The notes: a model not told the origin generated them from the letters alone. Shown: positions 53,214-62,047, numbered from the stretch's first letter. The stretch is 64,000 nucleotides of DNA from Holophaga foetida DSM 6591 (GCF_000242615.2 NZ_KI912268.1:77229-141228), one strand, 5' to 3'. Made by a program: numbers and translations.

Positions 53214-54356
53214 ATGGTCCGTTCCTCTGAACTTCACCCCTGGGTGCTCGGCACCCTCCCGCTGGCCTTCATCTTCTTCGGCTTGGCGATGTTCACCATC
53301 CGCTGGTGGCGACTGCGGCGGCGTCACCCCCAGGATCCGGAGGAACTGCTCCTGGGGGCGGTGTCCCAGAGCCTTCACGAGCGGGGGGCGCTGGCGGCGA
53401 GCCTGGGAGAACTGCGGACCGTTCACGAAAGAGTTCTGGACGCCCTGCCTTTCGGATTGCTCTGGGTGGATCAGAGGCAGCGTGTGGCGGGCCTCAATCG
53501 GGCTGGCCGCGAGCTCCTGGAGGTCCGGCCTGGCGTGGTGGGCTTGGACGCGGGGTTCGTTCTGGAGCCCTTCCCATGGATCCTGGAGGGATTGGGGCGG
53601 GAGCCCGGTTCTACTTGGCGCTGCGATGGTGGCGGGCGCCGCTGGAGCCTTCGGCGCATCGCCACCCCAGATCGGGTGGGGGCCCTGGTGCAGTTCGAGG
53701 ACATCACGGAGGTCGAACAGGAGGAAAGGCGACTTCTGCTCCGGGAGCGCTTTGCGGAACTGGGGGAAATGACTGCCGGAGTGGCCCATCAGCTGAAGAA
53801 CGGCCTGGCAGTCCTGAAGGGCCAGGGCCAACTCTTGAAGCGGGCGGGGCACGGCCAGGAGGCCACCACCCTCCTGGAAGAGACTGAAGAGCTGGAGCTG
53901 CTGGTCCAGCGCTTCCTTCAGTGGGCCAAACCCCTGGAACCCCAGTGCGTGGAGCTGGAGCTCCAGGGCGTGGCCGCCCAGGCTATGCGGGAGGTCGGGA
54001 AACGCCCCCTGGCCCAGGGGCGGGAGCTAGTGCTCGAGGGGGAGGGCAGGGCCCTCGCGGATCCCATGCTCCTGCATCAGGCTCTGGTGAACCTCCTGGA
54101 GAACGCCTGCCAGGCCACTCCTTCCGGGGGGTGTGTCCGGATCACCGTGGGCGAGGGGAGTCTGGAGATCCTGGACGAAGGGCCAGGGCTCGGCGAGGAT
54201 ACCTTGATCAGGATGCTGCGGCCCTTCGAGTCCGGCAGGCCCGATGGCACCGGCCTCGGCCTGCCCCTGGCCCTGAAGTGGGTGAACGCCCAGGGGGCGG
54301 ATCTCCGCTTCCTCTCCCGCCCGGAGGGGGGGACAAGGGTCTCCATCCGGTGGTAA
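53214..54356 (+). CDS. Orphan PAS histidine kinase
   Basis: The 380-residue kinase has one N-terminal membrane helix (VLGTLPLAFIFFGLAMF). A PAS-like domain follows (VLDALPFGLLWVDQRQRVAG, about 70-165), then an HisKA dimerisation helix with H192 in GVAHQLKNGLAVLKG. The HATPase domain has N box LVNLLENACQATP, G1 LDEGPGLG and G2 GTGLGLPLALKW. Its short sensor part suggests a cytoplasmic signal. No response regulator adjoins; the degenerate HD-GYP regulator at 49307-50473 is the nearest possible partner. The serine-hydrolase gene follows after 10 nt. Confidence 0.9.
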   Translation: MVRSSELHPWVLGTLPLAFIFFGLAMFTIRWWRLRRRHPQDPEELLLGAVSQSLHERGALAASLGELRTVHERVLDALPFGLLWVDQRQRVAGLNRAGRELLEVRPGVVGLDAGFVLEPFPWILEGLGREPGSTWRCDGGGRRWSLRRIATPDRVGALVQFEDITEVEQEERRLLLRERFAELGEMTAGVAHQLKNGLAVLKGQGQLLKRAGHGQEATTLLEETEELELLVQRFLQWAKPLEPQCVELELQGVAAQAMREVGKRPLAQGRELVLEGEGRALADPMLLHQALVNLLENACQATPSGGCVRITVGEGSLEILDEGPGLGEDTLIRMLRPFESGRPDGTGLGLPLALKWVNAQGADLRFLSRPEGGTRVSIRW

Positions 54357-54366
54357 AGGCTTATCC

Positions 54367-55326
54367 ATGACCTTCTTCGATCTCGCATCCCTGGCCAAAC
54401 CTCTGGTGACAGCTCCCTTGGCCCTGGCCCATCTGGATCTGGACAAGGACCGCCGGGGTGTTCTTGGCTTCACAGAGCGCGCCGAGGCCCTCACCGTGCG
54501 GCAGCTCCTTTCCCACAGTTCCGGGCTTCCCCCTTGGTTCCCCTATCGACCGGGGTGTCTGGCGGAAGATCTGGCGGCCTTCAGCGGGTGGGGGCGCCAT
54601 GCGCTCCTCACCCCGGGCAGGGTCGGCAGCTTCCTCTACTCCGATCTGGGCTATCGGATGCTGGCGGAATTGCTGGCAAGGGAGACCGGGCAGTCCTTCG
54701 CGGCTCTGGGGGAAGCGGCCACTGGCCTTCTGGCGGCCCCCTGGTCCGAGGCCCCCCGAGCGGTGCCGGATGGACAGGATGCCGACGCCTGGCGTCTGGC
54801 CTGTCCGCATTGGCCCTTCCCCCCCCAGGCACCAGGGCTCCCCCACGATGCCAACGCCCGGGCGGGCATGATGGGTCACGCGGGTTTCGGGACCAGCCCC
54901 GAGGGGATGGCACGGGTACTGGAACGCTGGCTGGCCGGGGGCTTTCCGGATCGCATGGCCGTGGATACGGTACAGGCCGCAGATGGTGCCAGATGGGGCC
55001 TGGGGCTCCAGCGCGCCCTGACCGGGGCCGGGCGTTTCGGGAGCCTCTTGGCCCAGCTCCCTCCGGGGCCTGGAGGGATCCACGTCCTGGTGGAGGACTC
55101 CACCGAGCTGCCCCCTCCCGCCCCGGCGGTGCATGGAGCTTCGGGAGAGCCTTCGGCCTTCTGGTTCCACTTGGCCTACACCGGCCCCGCTCTTTTTTAT
55201 CGCCCGGCTGATGGGCTTTGCATTGCCCTCCTGACGCACCGCCAGGGGCCTTCTGGGGAGCTTCTGGATGCCGAGACGTTGCGGGCGAGGCGCTGGGCCG
55301 CTCTGGGAAAGTGGGTTGGCTGTTGA
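54367..55326 (+). CDS. Beta-lactamase-family serine hydrolase, N-terminally short
   Basis: The 319-residue protein has S8-L-A-K11, the class-C/penicillin-binding SxxK motif, at its very start (MTFFDLASLAKPL). LSHSSGLPPWFPY, YSDLGYRMLAELLA (the YxN-like motif reads Y-S-D) and a C-terminal FHLAYTGPALFY strand follow. Relatives carry about 40-60 residues before SxxK that form the first strand and helix; none are encoded in frame here with a normal start codon. Either the gene is trimmed at its 5' end or a non-standard start is used. Likely a cytoplasmic esterase or peptidase; no signal peptide. Confidence 0.7.
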   Translation: MTFFDLASLAKPLVTAPLALAHLDLDKDRRGVLGFTERAEALTVRQLLSHSSGLPPWFPYRPGCLAEDLAAFSGWGRHALLTPGRVGSFLYSDLGYRMLAELLARETGQSFAALGEAATGLLAAPWSEAPRAVPDGQDADAWRLACPHWPFPPQAPGLPHDANARAGMMGHAGFGTSPEGMARVLERWLAGGFPDRMAVDTVQAADGARWGLGLQRALTGAGRFGSLLAQLPPGPGGIHVLVEDSTELPPPAPAVHGASGEPSAFWFHLAYTGPALFYRPADGLCIALLTHRQGPSGELLDAETLRARRWAALGKWVGC

Positions 55327-55382
55327 AGGGCCAGTGCCCTTGCTCCAGACTGGAGGGAACACCCCTATCCCTGGATTCGCCC

Positions 55383-56216
55383 ATGACGCTTCGGAACGTG
55401 GTTCTCGTCGGTCTCTTCCTTCTGCTTTTAGGCATCGGCAGCGCGTGGCTGTTGTGCGCCTGGGTGCCAGGTTCCAGCTTCCCCCTGGTGCTGGGGAATA
55501 TCCTATTGGCCTTTGGGGCGCTGGGCCATGGCGCATGGCTCTGGGGATGGCGGCACTGTCTGCTTTTCTTCTGCGTCTCGGCGGGGCTGACTTTCGTGCT
55601 GGAGGCCCTGAGCCTCGCCACGGATCTGGCCACGCCCTACTACTACACCGCAGTCCTGGGGCCCCGCTTCCTGGGGGTGCCGGTGATCATTCCCCTGGGC
55701 TGGTTCACCATGCTCTACATGAGCCATGTGGTGGTGAATCTCATGGTGGACGGCACCCCCCGGTGCGGGCGGCGTGGGCATGGAAGGGTGGTCCTGCTGG
55801 CCCTTCTTACGGCCCTGGTGATGAGTTCCTGGGATCTCACCCTGGATCCCTACATGGTGCAGGTTGTCAAGGCCTGGGTCTGGCTCCAGCCCGGGGGTTT
55901 CCTGGGCATCCCCTTCGCAAACTATGTGAGCTGGCTGGAACTGACCTTCATCATCTGCATCAGTTACCGAGTGGCTGAGCGGGGGCTGCCAGAGGCCGGA
56001 GCGGCTGCTCCCTCGGAGGTCCTGGTGGCCCTTCCCGTGGTTCTGTATGGGCTGATTGGGCTTTCTGGCTGTTTTGTGGGACTGTCTGGCGGTCTGGCTG
56101 TGCTGCCGCCCTTCACCATGGGGATCGCCGCCCTGGGGGCGCTGGGGCGCTTGGTGCAGATGCGGTCTCCGGCTTTGGCACGGGTGGCTCCCCTTGTCCC
56201 GGAGGGGGGTGAGTGA
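55383..56216 (+). CDS. Carotenoid biosynthesis-type membrane protein (CruF/DUF422), copy 1
   Basis: ATG 55383 (MTLRNVVLVGLF) is taken as start, since the frame upstream is an antisense/overlap artefact of the hydrolase gene. The 277-residue protein has seven to eight helices and the DUF422 signature: VLEALSLATDLATPYYYT, GVPVIIPLGWFTMLYMS, SSWDLTLDPYMV and WLQPGGFLGIPFANYVSWL. CruF hydrates the 1',2' double bond of acyclic carotenoids. Its stop overlaps the second copy. No phytoene synthase or desaturase genes are near, so the substrate is uncertain. Confidence 0.85.
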   Translation: MTLRNVVLVGLFLLLLGIGSAWLLCAWVPGSSFPLVLGNILLAFGALGHGAWLWGWRHCLLFFCVSAGLTFVLEALSLATDLATPYYYTAVLGPRFLGVPVIIPLGWFTMLYMSHVVVNLMVDGTPRCGRRGHGRVVLLALLTALVMSSWDLTLDPYMVQVVKAWVWLQPGGFLGIPFANYVSWLELTFIICISYRVAERGLPEAGAAAPSEVLVALPVVLYGLIGLSGCFVGLSGGLAVLPPFTMGIAALGALGRLVQMRSPALARVAPLVPEGGE

Positions 56217-57064
56217 TGAAGTTCAGCAGGCATTTCGATCGGCACCTGGAGCGTGATATCGAGTACAACCCGTTCCTGGAGACTGTCCTGATTGTGGTCC
56301 TGGCCATGCTTCTCGCCGCCCACCTGGGGGTGCTGGGCTGGCAGATGACCCTGGGCAAGCTGCCCTTCCAGGCCATGACCTATGTTTTCTCCCTCCTGGT
56401 GCTGGTCCATGCCGTCTATCTGACGGGGTGGCGACGGGCCCTCGCATTCTTTGCCCTGGCCCTGGTGGTCTCCTTCGTCATGGAATACGTGGGTGCCAAG
56501 ACAGGCCTGATCTTCGGCCACTACCACTACACCGATGTCCTGGACCCCAAGATCGCAAGCACAGTGCCCGTGGTCATTCCCCTGGCCTACTTCATGGTCC
56601 TCTACCCCAGCCGCATGATGGCGGATCTCATCACCTGGGGGAAGGCGGCGGGCGTCACCCGGGGGCTGCTCTGGAGCCTCTTCACGGCCGTACTGGCGGC
56701 CCTGACCATGACTGCCTGGGATCTTTCGATGGATCCTGTGATGGTCCATGATGTCCGGGCCTGGGTCTGGGAGCGGGGTGGCCCCTATTTCGGGATCCCC
56801 CTCCAGAACTTCTTCGGATGGTTCCTGACCACCTTCATCATCAGCTTCCTGGGGGAGCGCCTGGAGCGCTATCTGCCGCTGCTGCCCCTGGGGCGGCTCC
56901 ACCGCACGGTGATCTACCTGCCTCTGGTGGGCTATGGCGCCCTCTGCCTTGGAGGTCCCTTCGTGGGAATCCCGGTGGATACCCGGGTGATCTCCCCCTT
57001 CACCATGGCTGTGCCGCTCCTGGCGGCCTCTCTGAGGCTGTTCGATTCACCGGACGAGAGCTGA
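56216..57064 (+). CDS. Carotenoid biosynthesis-type membrane protein (CruF/DUF422), copy 2
   Basis: The 282-residue paralogue of the preceding gene has matching motifs in the same order: MEYVGAKTGLIFGHYHYTD, STVPVVIPLAYFMVLYPS, TAWDLSMDPVMV and GGPYFGIPLQNFFGWFLTT. The start is ATG 56216 (TGATG overlap with copy 1) or the GTG one codon earlier; GGAGGGGGG lies just upstream. Two different DUF422 proteins in tandem suggest a heteromer or two successive reactions on each end of the carotenoid. The end forms part of a hairpin with the convergent Rrf2 gene. Confidence 0.86.
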   Translation: MKFSRHFDRHLERDIEYNPFLETVLIVVLAMLLAAHLGVLGWQMTLGKLPFQAMTYVFSLLVLVHAVYLTGWRRALAFFALALVVSFVMEYVGAKTGLIFGHYHYTDVLDPKIASTVPVVIPLAYFMVLYPSRMMADLITWGKAAGVTRGLLWSLFTAVLAALTMTAWDLSMDPVMVHDVRAWVWERGGPYFGIPLQNFFGWFLTTFIISFLGERLERYLPLLPLGRLHRTVIYLPLVGYGALCLGGPFVGIPVDTRVISPFTMAVPLLAASLRLFDSPDES

Positions 57065-57078
57065 GGGACCACCCTCAG
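57061..57078. terminator. Shared hairpin at convergent gene ends
   Basis: CTGAGGG-ACCA-CCCTCAG is a perfect 7-bp hairpin that contains the stop codon of the plus-strand DUF422 gene and overlaps the stop codon of the minus-strand Rrf2 gene. It is well placed as a two-way terminator, though there is no T-tract. Confidence 0.5.
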
Positions 57079-57515
57079 ATGCAGAAGTCCGGGCTCCCCT
57101 TCTCCTTGCCCTGTTGGCGCTGGGCCAGATCCGCCAGGGTGCGGCCCGCCAGCACCTTGGTCATGGCGGCGGCGACCTCGCACCAGATCTCCCGGGAAGC
57201 GCAGGAATCCACCCGGTTGCAGCAGGAGGCGTCCCGGATGCAATCCAGGGGGGCGATATCCCCTTCCATGGCCTGGATGATCTCCAGGATGGAGATGGTG
57301 GCGGGATCCCGGGTCAGCTCGTAACCCCCGTTGGGGCCGCGGACGGCTTTGATGAGGCTGGCCGTCTTCAGGGCGCCGACCAGGACGTGGATGTACTTCC
57401 CGGAAATCCCCTGATTCAGGGCGATGGCATCGACCAGGACCGGTCCTTGCCTATAGTTGAGAGCCAGTTCGAGCATGACCCGCAGTCCGTATCGCCCTTT
57501 GGTTGACATTTTCAT
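57075..57515 (-). CDS. Rrf2-family transcriptional regulator (IscR/CymR-like)
   Basis: The 146-residue protein has the Rrf2 winged helix: MKMSTKGRYGLRVMLELAL, then ISGKYIHVLVGALKTASLIKA and the wing RGPNGGYELTRDP. A cysteine cluster C92, C98, C99, C105 (DCIRDASCCNRVDSC) could hold a 2Fe-2S cluster as in IscR; CymR lacks it. It is divergent from a cystathionine gamma-synthase-like gene and cysK, so control of sulfur amino-acid genes in response to cysteine or Fe-S status is likely. AGGAAT precedes the ATG. Confidence 0.9.
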   Translation of the reverse strand: MKMSTKGRYGLRVMLELALNYRQGPVLVDAIALNQGISGKYIHVLVGALKTASLIKAVRGPNGGYELTRDPATISILEIIQAMEGDIAPLDCIRDASCCNRVDSCASREIWCEVAAAMTKVLAGRTLADLAQRQQGKEKGSPDFCI

Positions 57516-57621
57516 AGGTCGATTCCTATTTCTTTCAATTCAAATCAAAATACTTGACAATATCCTGGCATCCCTCAGTATTGGGTGCACCGGCGACCCC
57601 GGAACCCTTGGAGATCCCGAA
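57516..57621. promoter_or_regulatory. Divergent control region of Rrf2 regulator and sulfur genes
   Basis: AT-rich 106-nt region. A perfect TTGACA (57554-57559) faces metB, and the overlapping complement TTGTCA faces the regulator, so the two -35-like boxes share bases. A single Rrf2 dimer here could control both directions. No strong -10 box was found; AGTATT at 57577-57582 has the right spacing for the plus strand. Confidence 0.5.
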
Positions 57622-58869
57622 ATGTCTGAGTCCGCTGCTCCTGAAAGTCAAGCATATCACTTCGGGATTGTTCCGCCTGGCACAAGCCCGAATGTCGGTT
57701 GGGGAAAGCGTCCTGAGCTTCTGCCGGAAGCCGGCCTGGACACCCGTTGCGTCCATGCTGGAGCCCAGCCCGATCCGGCCTATGGCAGCGTGGTGCCGCC
57801 CATCTACCAGACCACGAACTTCGCTTTCTTCGATCTGGGGACGAGCTCCGGCTTCGACTACACCCGCAGCGGCAACCCGACCCGGGCTCGCCTGGAGGAG
57901 GCCATCGCCAACCTGGAAGGAGGCTCCGGGGCCACCTGTACCAGCACCGGAATGTCGGCGGTGCTGCTGGCCCTGAACCTGCTGGAGCATGGCAGCCACG
58001 TGCTGGTGACCGAGGACTGCTACGGCGGCACCTTCCGGGCCCTGGAGCACGCCCGCAATACCTACGGGCTGCAGGTCGAGTACCTCGATCTGGCGGATCT
58101 GGAGGCCGTCAAGGCGGCCTGGAAGCCCAATACCCGCCTCGTGTGGATCGAAAGTCCTTCCAATCCGCTCTTGCGCCTGACCGATATCGCCGCCGTGGCC
58201 GCCCTGGCCCGGGAGCGGGGGGCTTTTTCCCTGGTGGACAACACCTTCCTTTCGCCGATCCTGCAGCGGCCCTTCGAACTGGGGGTGGATCTGGTGCTCC
58301 ATAGCGCCACCAAATACCTCAACGGCCACAGTGATGTGGTGAGCGGGGCCGTGGTGGCCGCTCCGGACCGCAAGGATCTGGCCCAGCGCCTGCCCTATCT
58401 CAACAACCTGCTCGGCATCAGCCAGAGCCCCCACGATTGCTTCCTGGTGCTACGGGGGCTCAAGACCCTCACCCTGCGCATGGCGGCCCACCAGGCCAAT
58501 GCCTCGGAGCTGGCCAGCCGCCTGGAGGCCCACCCCGCTGTCGCCAGGGTGAACTACCCCGGCCTCCCTTCCCATCCCCAGCATGAACTGGCAAAGCGTC
58601 AGCAGAAGGGCTTCGGCGGGATGATCAGCTTCGAACTCAAGGATCCCACCAAGGTTCCATCCGTCCTGCGGGGCCTGCGCTGGTTCACTCTGGCCGAGAG
58701 CCTGGGGGGGGTGGAAAGCCTCGTTGCCCACCCCGCCACCATGACCCATGCTTCCATGACCCCCGAAGCCCGCCGGCGGGCCGGCATCTCGGACAACCTC
58801 ATTCGCCTCAGCATCGGCATCGAATCCCTGGAGGATCTCTGGGCCGACCTGAAACACCAACTCGATTGA
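57622..58869 (+). CDS. metB: Trans-sulfuration PLP enzyme, cystathionine gamma-synthase/lyase-like
   Basis: ATG 57622 with GGAGAT upstream gives a 415-residue protein carrying about 35 extra N-terminal residues before the family start GLDTRCVHAGAQPDPAYG. Hallmarks: YTRSGNPTRARLEEAIANLE, WIESPSNPLL, PLP lysine K231 in LHSATKYLNGHSDV and the C-terminal ESLVAHPATMTHASMTPE. The family joins O-acyl-homoserine with cysteine or splits cystathionine; sequence does not decide which. It is followed after 20 nt by cysK and faces the Rrf2 gene, so a role in cysteine/methionine interconversion fits. Confidence 0.88.
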   Translation: MSESAAPESQAYHFGIVPPGTSPNVGWGKRPELLPEAGLDTRCVHAGAQPDPAYGSVVPPIYQTTNFAFFDLGTSSGFDYTRSGNPTRARLEEAIANLEGGSGATCTSTGMSAVLLALNLLEHGSHVLVTEDCYGGTFRALEHARNTYGLQVEYLDLADLEAVKAAWKPNTRLVWIESPSNPLLRLTDIAAVAALARERGAFSLVDNTFLSPILQRPFELGVDLVLHSATKYLNGHSDVVSGAVVAAPDRKDLAQRLPYLNNLLGISQSPHDCFLVLRGLKTLTLRMAAHQANASELASRLEAHPAVARVNYPGLPSHPQHELAKRQQKGFGGMISFELKDPTKVPSVLRGLRWFTLAESLGGVESLVAHPATMTHASMTPEARRRAGISDNLIRLSIGIESLEDLWADLKHQLD

Positions 58870-58889
58870 TCTGATTCCAAGGAGAGAAC

Positions 58890-59819
58890 ATGCCCCGTCC
58901 CAACCGTGTCGAGCACGCCTACGAACTGATCGGCCAGACCCCGGTGGTCCGCCTCAACCGCATCGTCCCCGAGGGGAGCGCCACGATCTACGTCAAGCTG
59001 GAGAGTGCAAACCCCGGCGGCAGCGTGAAGGATCGCATCGCCCTCAGCATGATCGAGGACGCCGAGGCCCGGGGGCTGCTGAAGCCGGGTTCCATCCTGG
59101 TGGAGGCCACCAGCGGAAATACGGGTGTCGGTCTGGCCTTCGTGGCCGCCGCCAAGGGCTACGGGATTGTTCTCACCATGCCCGAGACCATGACCCTGGA
59201 GCGCCGGGCCATCCTGAAGGCCTACGGCGCCGAGCTGGTCCTGACCCCCGGGGCCCTGGGCATGAAGGGTGCTGTGGACAAGGCCGAAGAACTGGCCGCT
59301 TCGGATTCCAAATACTTCCTGGTGAAGCAGTTCGAGAATCCCGCCAATCCAGCCGTCCATCGGCGCACCACCGCTCTGGAGGTGCTGGAGCAGGTTCCTG
59401 AACTGGACGCATTCATTGCGGGTATCGGCACCGGAGGAACCATCACCGGCGTGGGCGAAGTCCTGGCCGAAAAGAAGCCAGGCACCCTGGTGGTGGCCGT
59501 GGAGCCCGTGGACAGTCCCCTCCTGACCCAGGGCAAGGCCGGTTCCCACAAGATCCAGGGCATTGGCGCCAACTTCGTGCCCGCTGTCCTGAACCAGAAG
59601 GCATACACCCGCGTCGAGGATGTGGGCTATGAGGATGCTATCCGGGTGGCCCGCCGTTTGGCCCGGGAGGAAGGTCTCCTCACCGGCATCAGCACCGGCG
59701 CTATCGTCCACACCGCCCTGAAGGTGGCGGCGGAACTGGGCAAGGGCAAGACCGTGGTGGCCATCCTCTGCGATACCGGCGAGCGCTACCTGAGCCATCC
59801 GCTCTTCGCGGAGATCTGA
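58890..59819 (+). CDS. cysK: Cysteine synthase (O-acetylserine sulfhydrylase)
   Basis: This is a 309-residue fold-type II PLP enzyme. PLP lysine K47 is in NPGGSVKDRIALSM, the substrate loop is TSGNTG (72-77), the PLP-phosphate loop GIGTGGTITGVGE (about 178-190), and the C-terminal FAEI region is intact. It makes cysteine from O-acetylserine and sulfide. AAGGAGAG precedes the ATG, 20 nt after metB, so both probably share one transcript under the Rrf2 regulator. A palindromic repeat follows and may end the transcript. Confidence 0.96.
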   Translation: MPRPNRVEHAYELIGQTPVVRLNRIVPEGSATIYVKLESANPGGSVKDRIALSMIEDAEARGLLKPGSILVEATSGNTGVGLAFVAAAKGYGIVLTMPETMTLERRAILKAYGAELVLTPGALGMKGAVDKAEELAASDSKYFLVKQFENPANPAVHRRTTALEVLEQVPELDAFIAGIGTGGTITGVGEVLAEKKPGTLVVAVEPVDSPLLTQGKAGSHKIQGIGANFVPAVLNQKAYTRVEDVGYEDAIRVARRLAREEGLLTGISTGAIVHTALKVAAELGKGKTVVAILCDTGERYLSHPLFAEI

Positions 59820-59832
59820 GGGGAAAGAGGGA

Positions 59833-59903
59833 TCACGCGGAGGCGCGGAGAAAAACAAAGCAAGGGTTGGTTTCCCTCTTTTTCTCTCCGCGACTCCGCG
59901 TGA
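59833..59903. repeat. Large intergenic palindrome (family B)
   Basis: The left arm 59833-59855 (TCACGCGGAGGCGCGGAG then A-run) is complementary to the right arm 59879-59903 with one mismatch and a 2-nt offset. A second pairing, AAAGAGGGA (59824-59832) with TCCCTCTTT (59873-59881), would compete with it. The inner GAGAAAAACAAAG...GGTTGGTT matches the repeat at 40955. It lies in the 104 nt between cysK and the SpoIID-like gene. Confidence 0.75.
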
Positions 59904-59923
59904 GTTCTCCTCATAATGAAAGA

Positions 59924-62047
59924 ATGCGTTCGTTCCTGACTCCACTCATTCTCTGCCTTGCCCTGGGGGCCCCGATGCTGCGAGCAGCCGGGGCCCCTTC
60001 GGATATCCCCATCCGTGTGGGTCTGGATACCCAGGCCCTGGAGTGGATTGTCCGTCTGGATGGGGGAGGGCAGGTCTGCACTCGGGAGGGGCGCCCACTG
60101 CTGGCCGTGAATGCTGGTGAGAAGGTGCGGATCTGGTGGGACAGCCAGGGGGCAGCCAACCCCACGGATGAATACCGGGTCCAGGTCGGGGGCCCCATGG
60201 ACGCTGCGGTGGCCGAGGCCCTGGTGGCGAAGCTGGGGGCCTCGACCGAGCGGCTGCCCATCCCGGATTCCGATTCCTGGCGGGTTGTGACGGGCCGCTT
60301 CTCCCGTCCGGTGGAAGCCGAGCCCCTTCTTGAAAAGCTCCGGAGCCAGGGCTTCATGGAACTCTGGGTCTCCACCGAAAGACACCCTGGAGTGCCCATG
60401 AAGGGGCGGGCCCTCTATGCGGTGACCGAGCGCTACGAGCGGGTTCCCCTGCCGGCCGGGGGGGTGCTGCTTCAGGCCTCGGGGGACTGGGTCCAACTGG
60501 AGGGCAAGGGGCGCTACCGGGGGAGGGTCGAGCTCTTCCCCAACGCCCAGGGGCGTCTGACGGTCGTGAATACGGTGGAGCTGGAGACCTACCTGCGGGG
60601 TGTGGTGCCCAGGGAGCTGGGGCCCGGGATCTATCCCGCCCTGGAGGCCCTGAAGGCCCAGGCGGTGGCCGCCAGGACCTACGCCTGGTCCAACCGCGGC
60701 AAGCGGGCCAAGGACGGCTTCGATATGACCGATACCGTGGCGGACCAGGTCTACGGGGGCCGGGACGGAGAGCACAAGCTCTCGGACCAGGCCATTGAGG
60801 AGACCCGGGGCCTTTTTGCCACCTATGGCGGCAAGCCCATCCAGGCCCTCTTCATGGCCAACTGCGGGGGGCAGACCGTGGACAACACCCACGTTTTCGG
60901 AGCCGGACACCCTTACCTCCAGTCTGTCAGCAACTACGTTGCCCGGCCCGAGGGGGTCCTCTTCCAGGGGGCTCTGGCCCCAGAGGGAGACCAGGCATGG
61001 CTGAACATGGAGCTGCTTCGGCTGGCGGCCTGCGGGATCATCCCTCGCCAGACCCTTGATGCTGCCAGGTTGGAAGAGCCCCTCAGGGCCGTAAACATGC
61101 TCGAGCCTCTGGGGATCCTCACCGCTCGCCTGGGGAGAAGGAACGTATCCTCAGAACCCGCCGTTGGGGCTGGTATCTACCTCTGGATGGCCCGTGCCCT
61201 CGGACTGGACCAGGTGGTGGAGGGGCTTGAGCGGCGAGAGGATGCCACATACTTCCTCGGTTCCCAGCCCTTCCGGGCTGAGGATGCGTCCCTGGCGGCC
61301 TTTCTGGCCCGCCGGGGCATCGTGCCCCCCGCTCTCTGGAAGCAGCCTCATCCGTCGCTGGGGCAGGGGCTCGAGGTCCTGGGGAGGATGTGGCAGGAAC
61401 TGGAGCCCGTGGCATGGCAGTCCGGTGTCCTGCAGAAAGATGGGCAGGTGCGCCCGAAGGGCGGCGAGCCGAAGGCCCTTGAGCTGGCTCCTGGACCGCT
61501 TCTGGTGGAGGAGGCGCCCGGTGGTTTCCTGCGCCTGGAAACCGAGACCACGGCCCAGGTGGGGGACCAGCTGAAATGGCTGGCGGCTCCCGGCGGGGCT
61601 CCGCTCCTGGTGCGGCGTCTGGATCCGGAGGGGGCCAGCCTGGATCGCTACAATGCCACGGCCCACTGGCGGGTGGAGATCCCTGAATCCGAACTCCTGG
61701 AGCGGTTTAAATCCAAGGCCGGAATCGGGGGTATCCGCGATCTGGAACTCACCCACAACGAGGCGGGCCGCGTCCTGGAGATGGTCGTGCAGGACCGGGC
61801 AGGGCGGAGACACCGCTTCACCGGGATGCGCATCCGGGGACTCCTGGGGCTCAAGGACAACGCCTTCCGCTACCTGGTTCTCGGGACGGGAGATCGACGG
61901 CGCTGGATCTTCTACGGCCGGGGCTGGGGCCATGGCGTGGGCATGGATCAGAGCGGGGCCTATGGATTCGCCTTGGAGGGCTGGGATTTCGAGCGGATAC
62001 TCAAGCACTACTACCGCGGTATCGAACTCAAACGTATCGGTGACTGA
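59924..62047 (+). CDS. SpoIID/LytB-domain secreted protein
   Basis: Start ATG 59924 begins a signal peptide (MRSFLTPLILCLALGAPML); upstream codons lie in the palindromic repeat. The 707-residue protein has the SpoIID/LytB core at about 190-340: VNTVELETYLRGVVPRELG, ALKAQAVAARTYAWSN, DTVADQVYGG and MANCGGQTVDN. A late GRGWGHGVGMDQSGAYG motif stands near residue 670. SpoIID of Bacillus is a lytic transglycosylase acting on stem-peptide-free glycan. Here an unrelated stretch of about 250 residues separates the core from the late motif, which is longer than usual. Likely periplasmic peptidoglycan remodelling. Confidence 0.88.
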   Translation: MRSFLTPLILCLALGAPMLRAAGAPSDIPIRVGLDTQALEWIVRLDGGGQVCTREGRPLLAVNAGEKVRIWWDSQGAANPTDEYRVQVGGPMDAAVAEALVAKLGASTERLPIPDSDSWRVVTGRFSRPVEAEPLLEKLRSQGFMELWVSTERHPGVPMKGRALYAVTERYERVPLPAGGVLLQASGDWVQLEGKGRYRGRVELFPNAQGRLTVVNTVELETYLRGVVPRELGPGIYPALEALKAQAVAARTYAWSNRGKRAKDGFDMTDTVADQVYGGRDGEHKLSDQAIEETRGLFATYGGKPIQALFMANCGGQTVDNTHVFGAGHPYLQSVSNYVARPEGVLFQGALAPEGDQAWLNMELLRLAACGIIPRQTLDAARLEEPLRAVNMLEPLGILTARLGRRNVSSEPAVGAGIYLWMARALGLDQVVEGLERREDATYFLGSQPFRAEDASLAAFLARRGIVPPALWKQPHPSLGQGLEVLGRMWQELEPVAWQSGVLQKDGQVRPKGGEPKALELAPGPLLVEEAPGGFLRLETETTAQVGDQLKWLAAPGGAPLLVRRLDPEGASLDRYNATAHWRVEIPESELLERFKSKAGIGGIRDLELTHNEAGRVLEMVVQDRAGRRHRFTGMRIRGLLGLKDNAFRYLVLGTGDRRRWIFYGRGWGHGVGMDQSGAYGFALEGWDFERILKHYYRGIELKRIGD

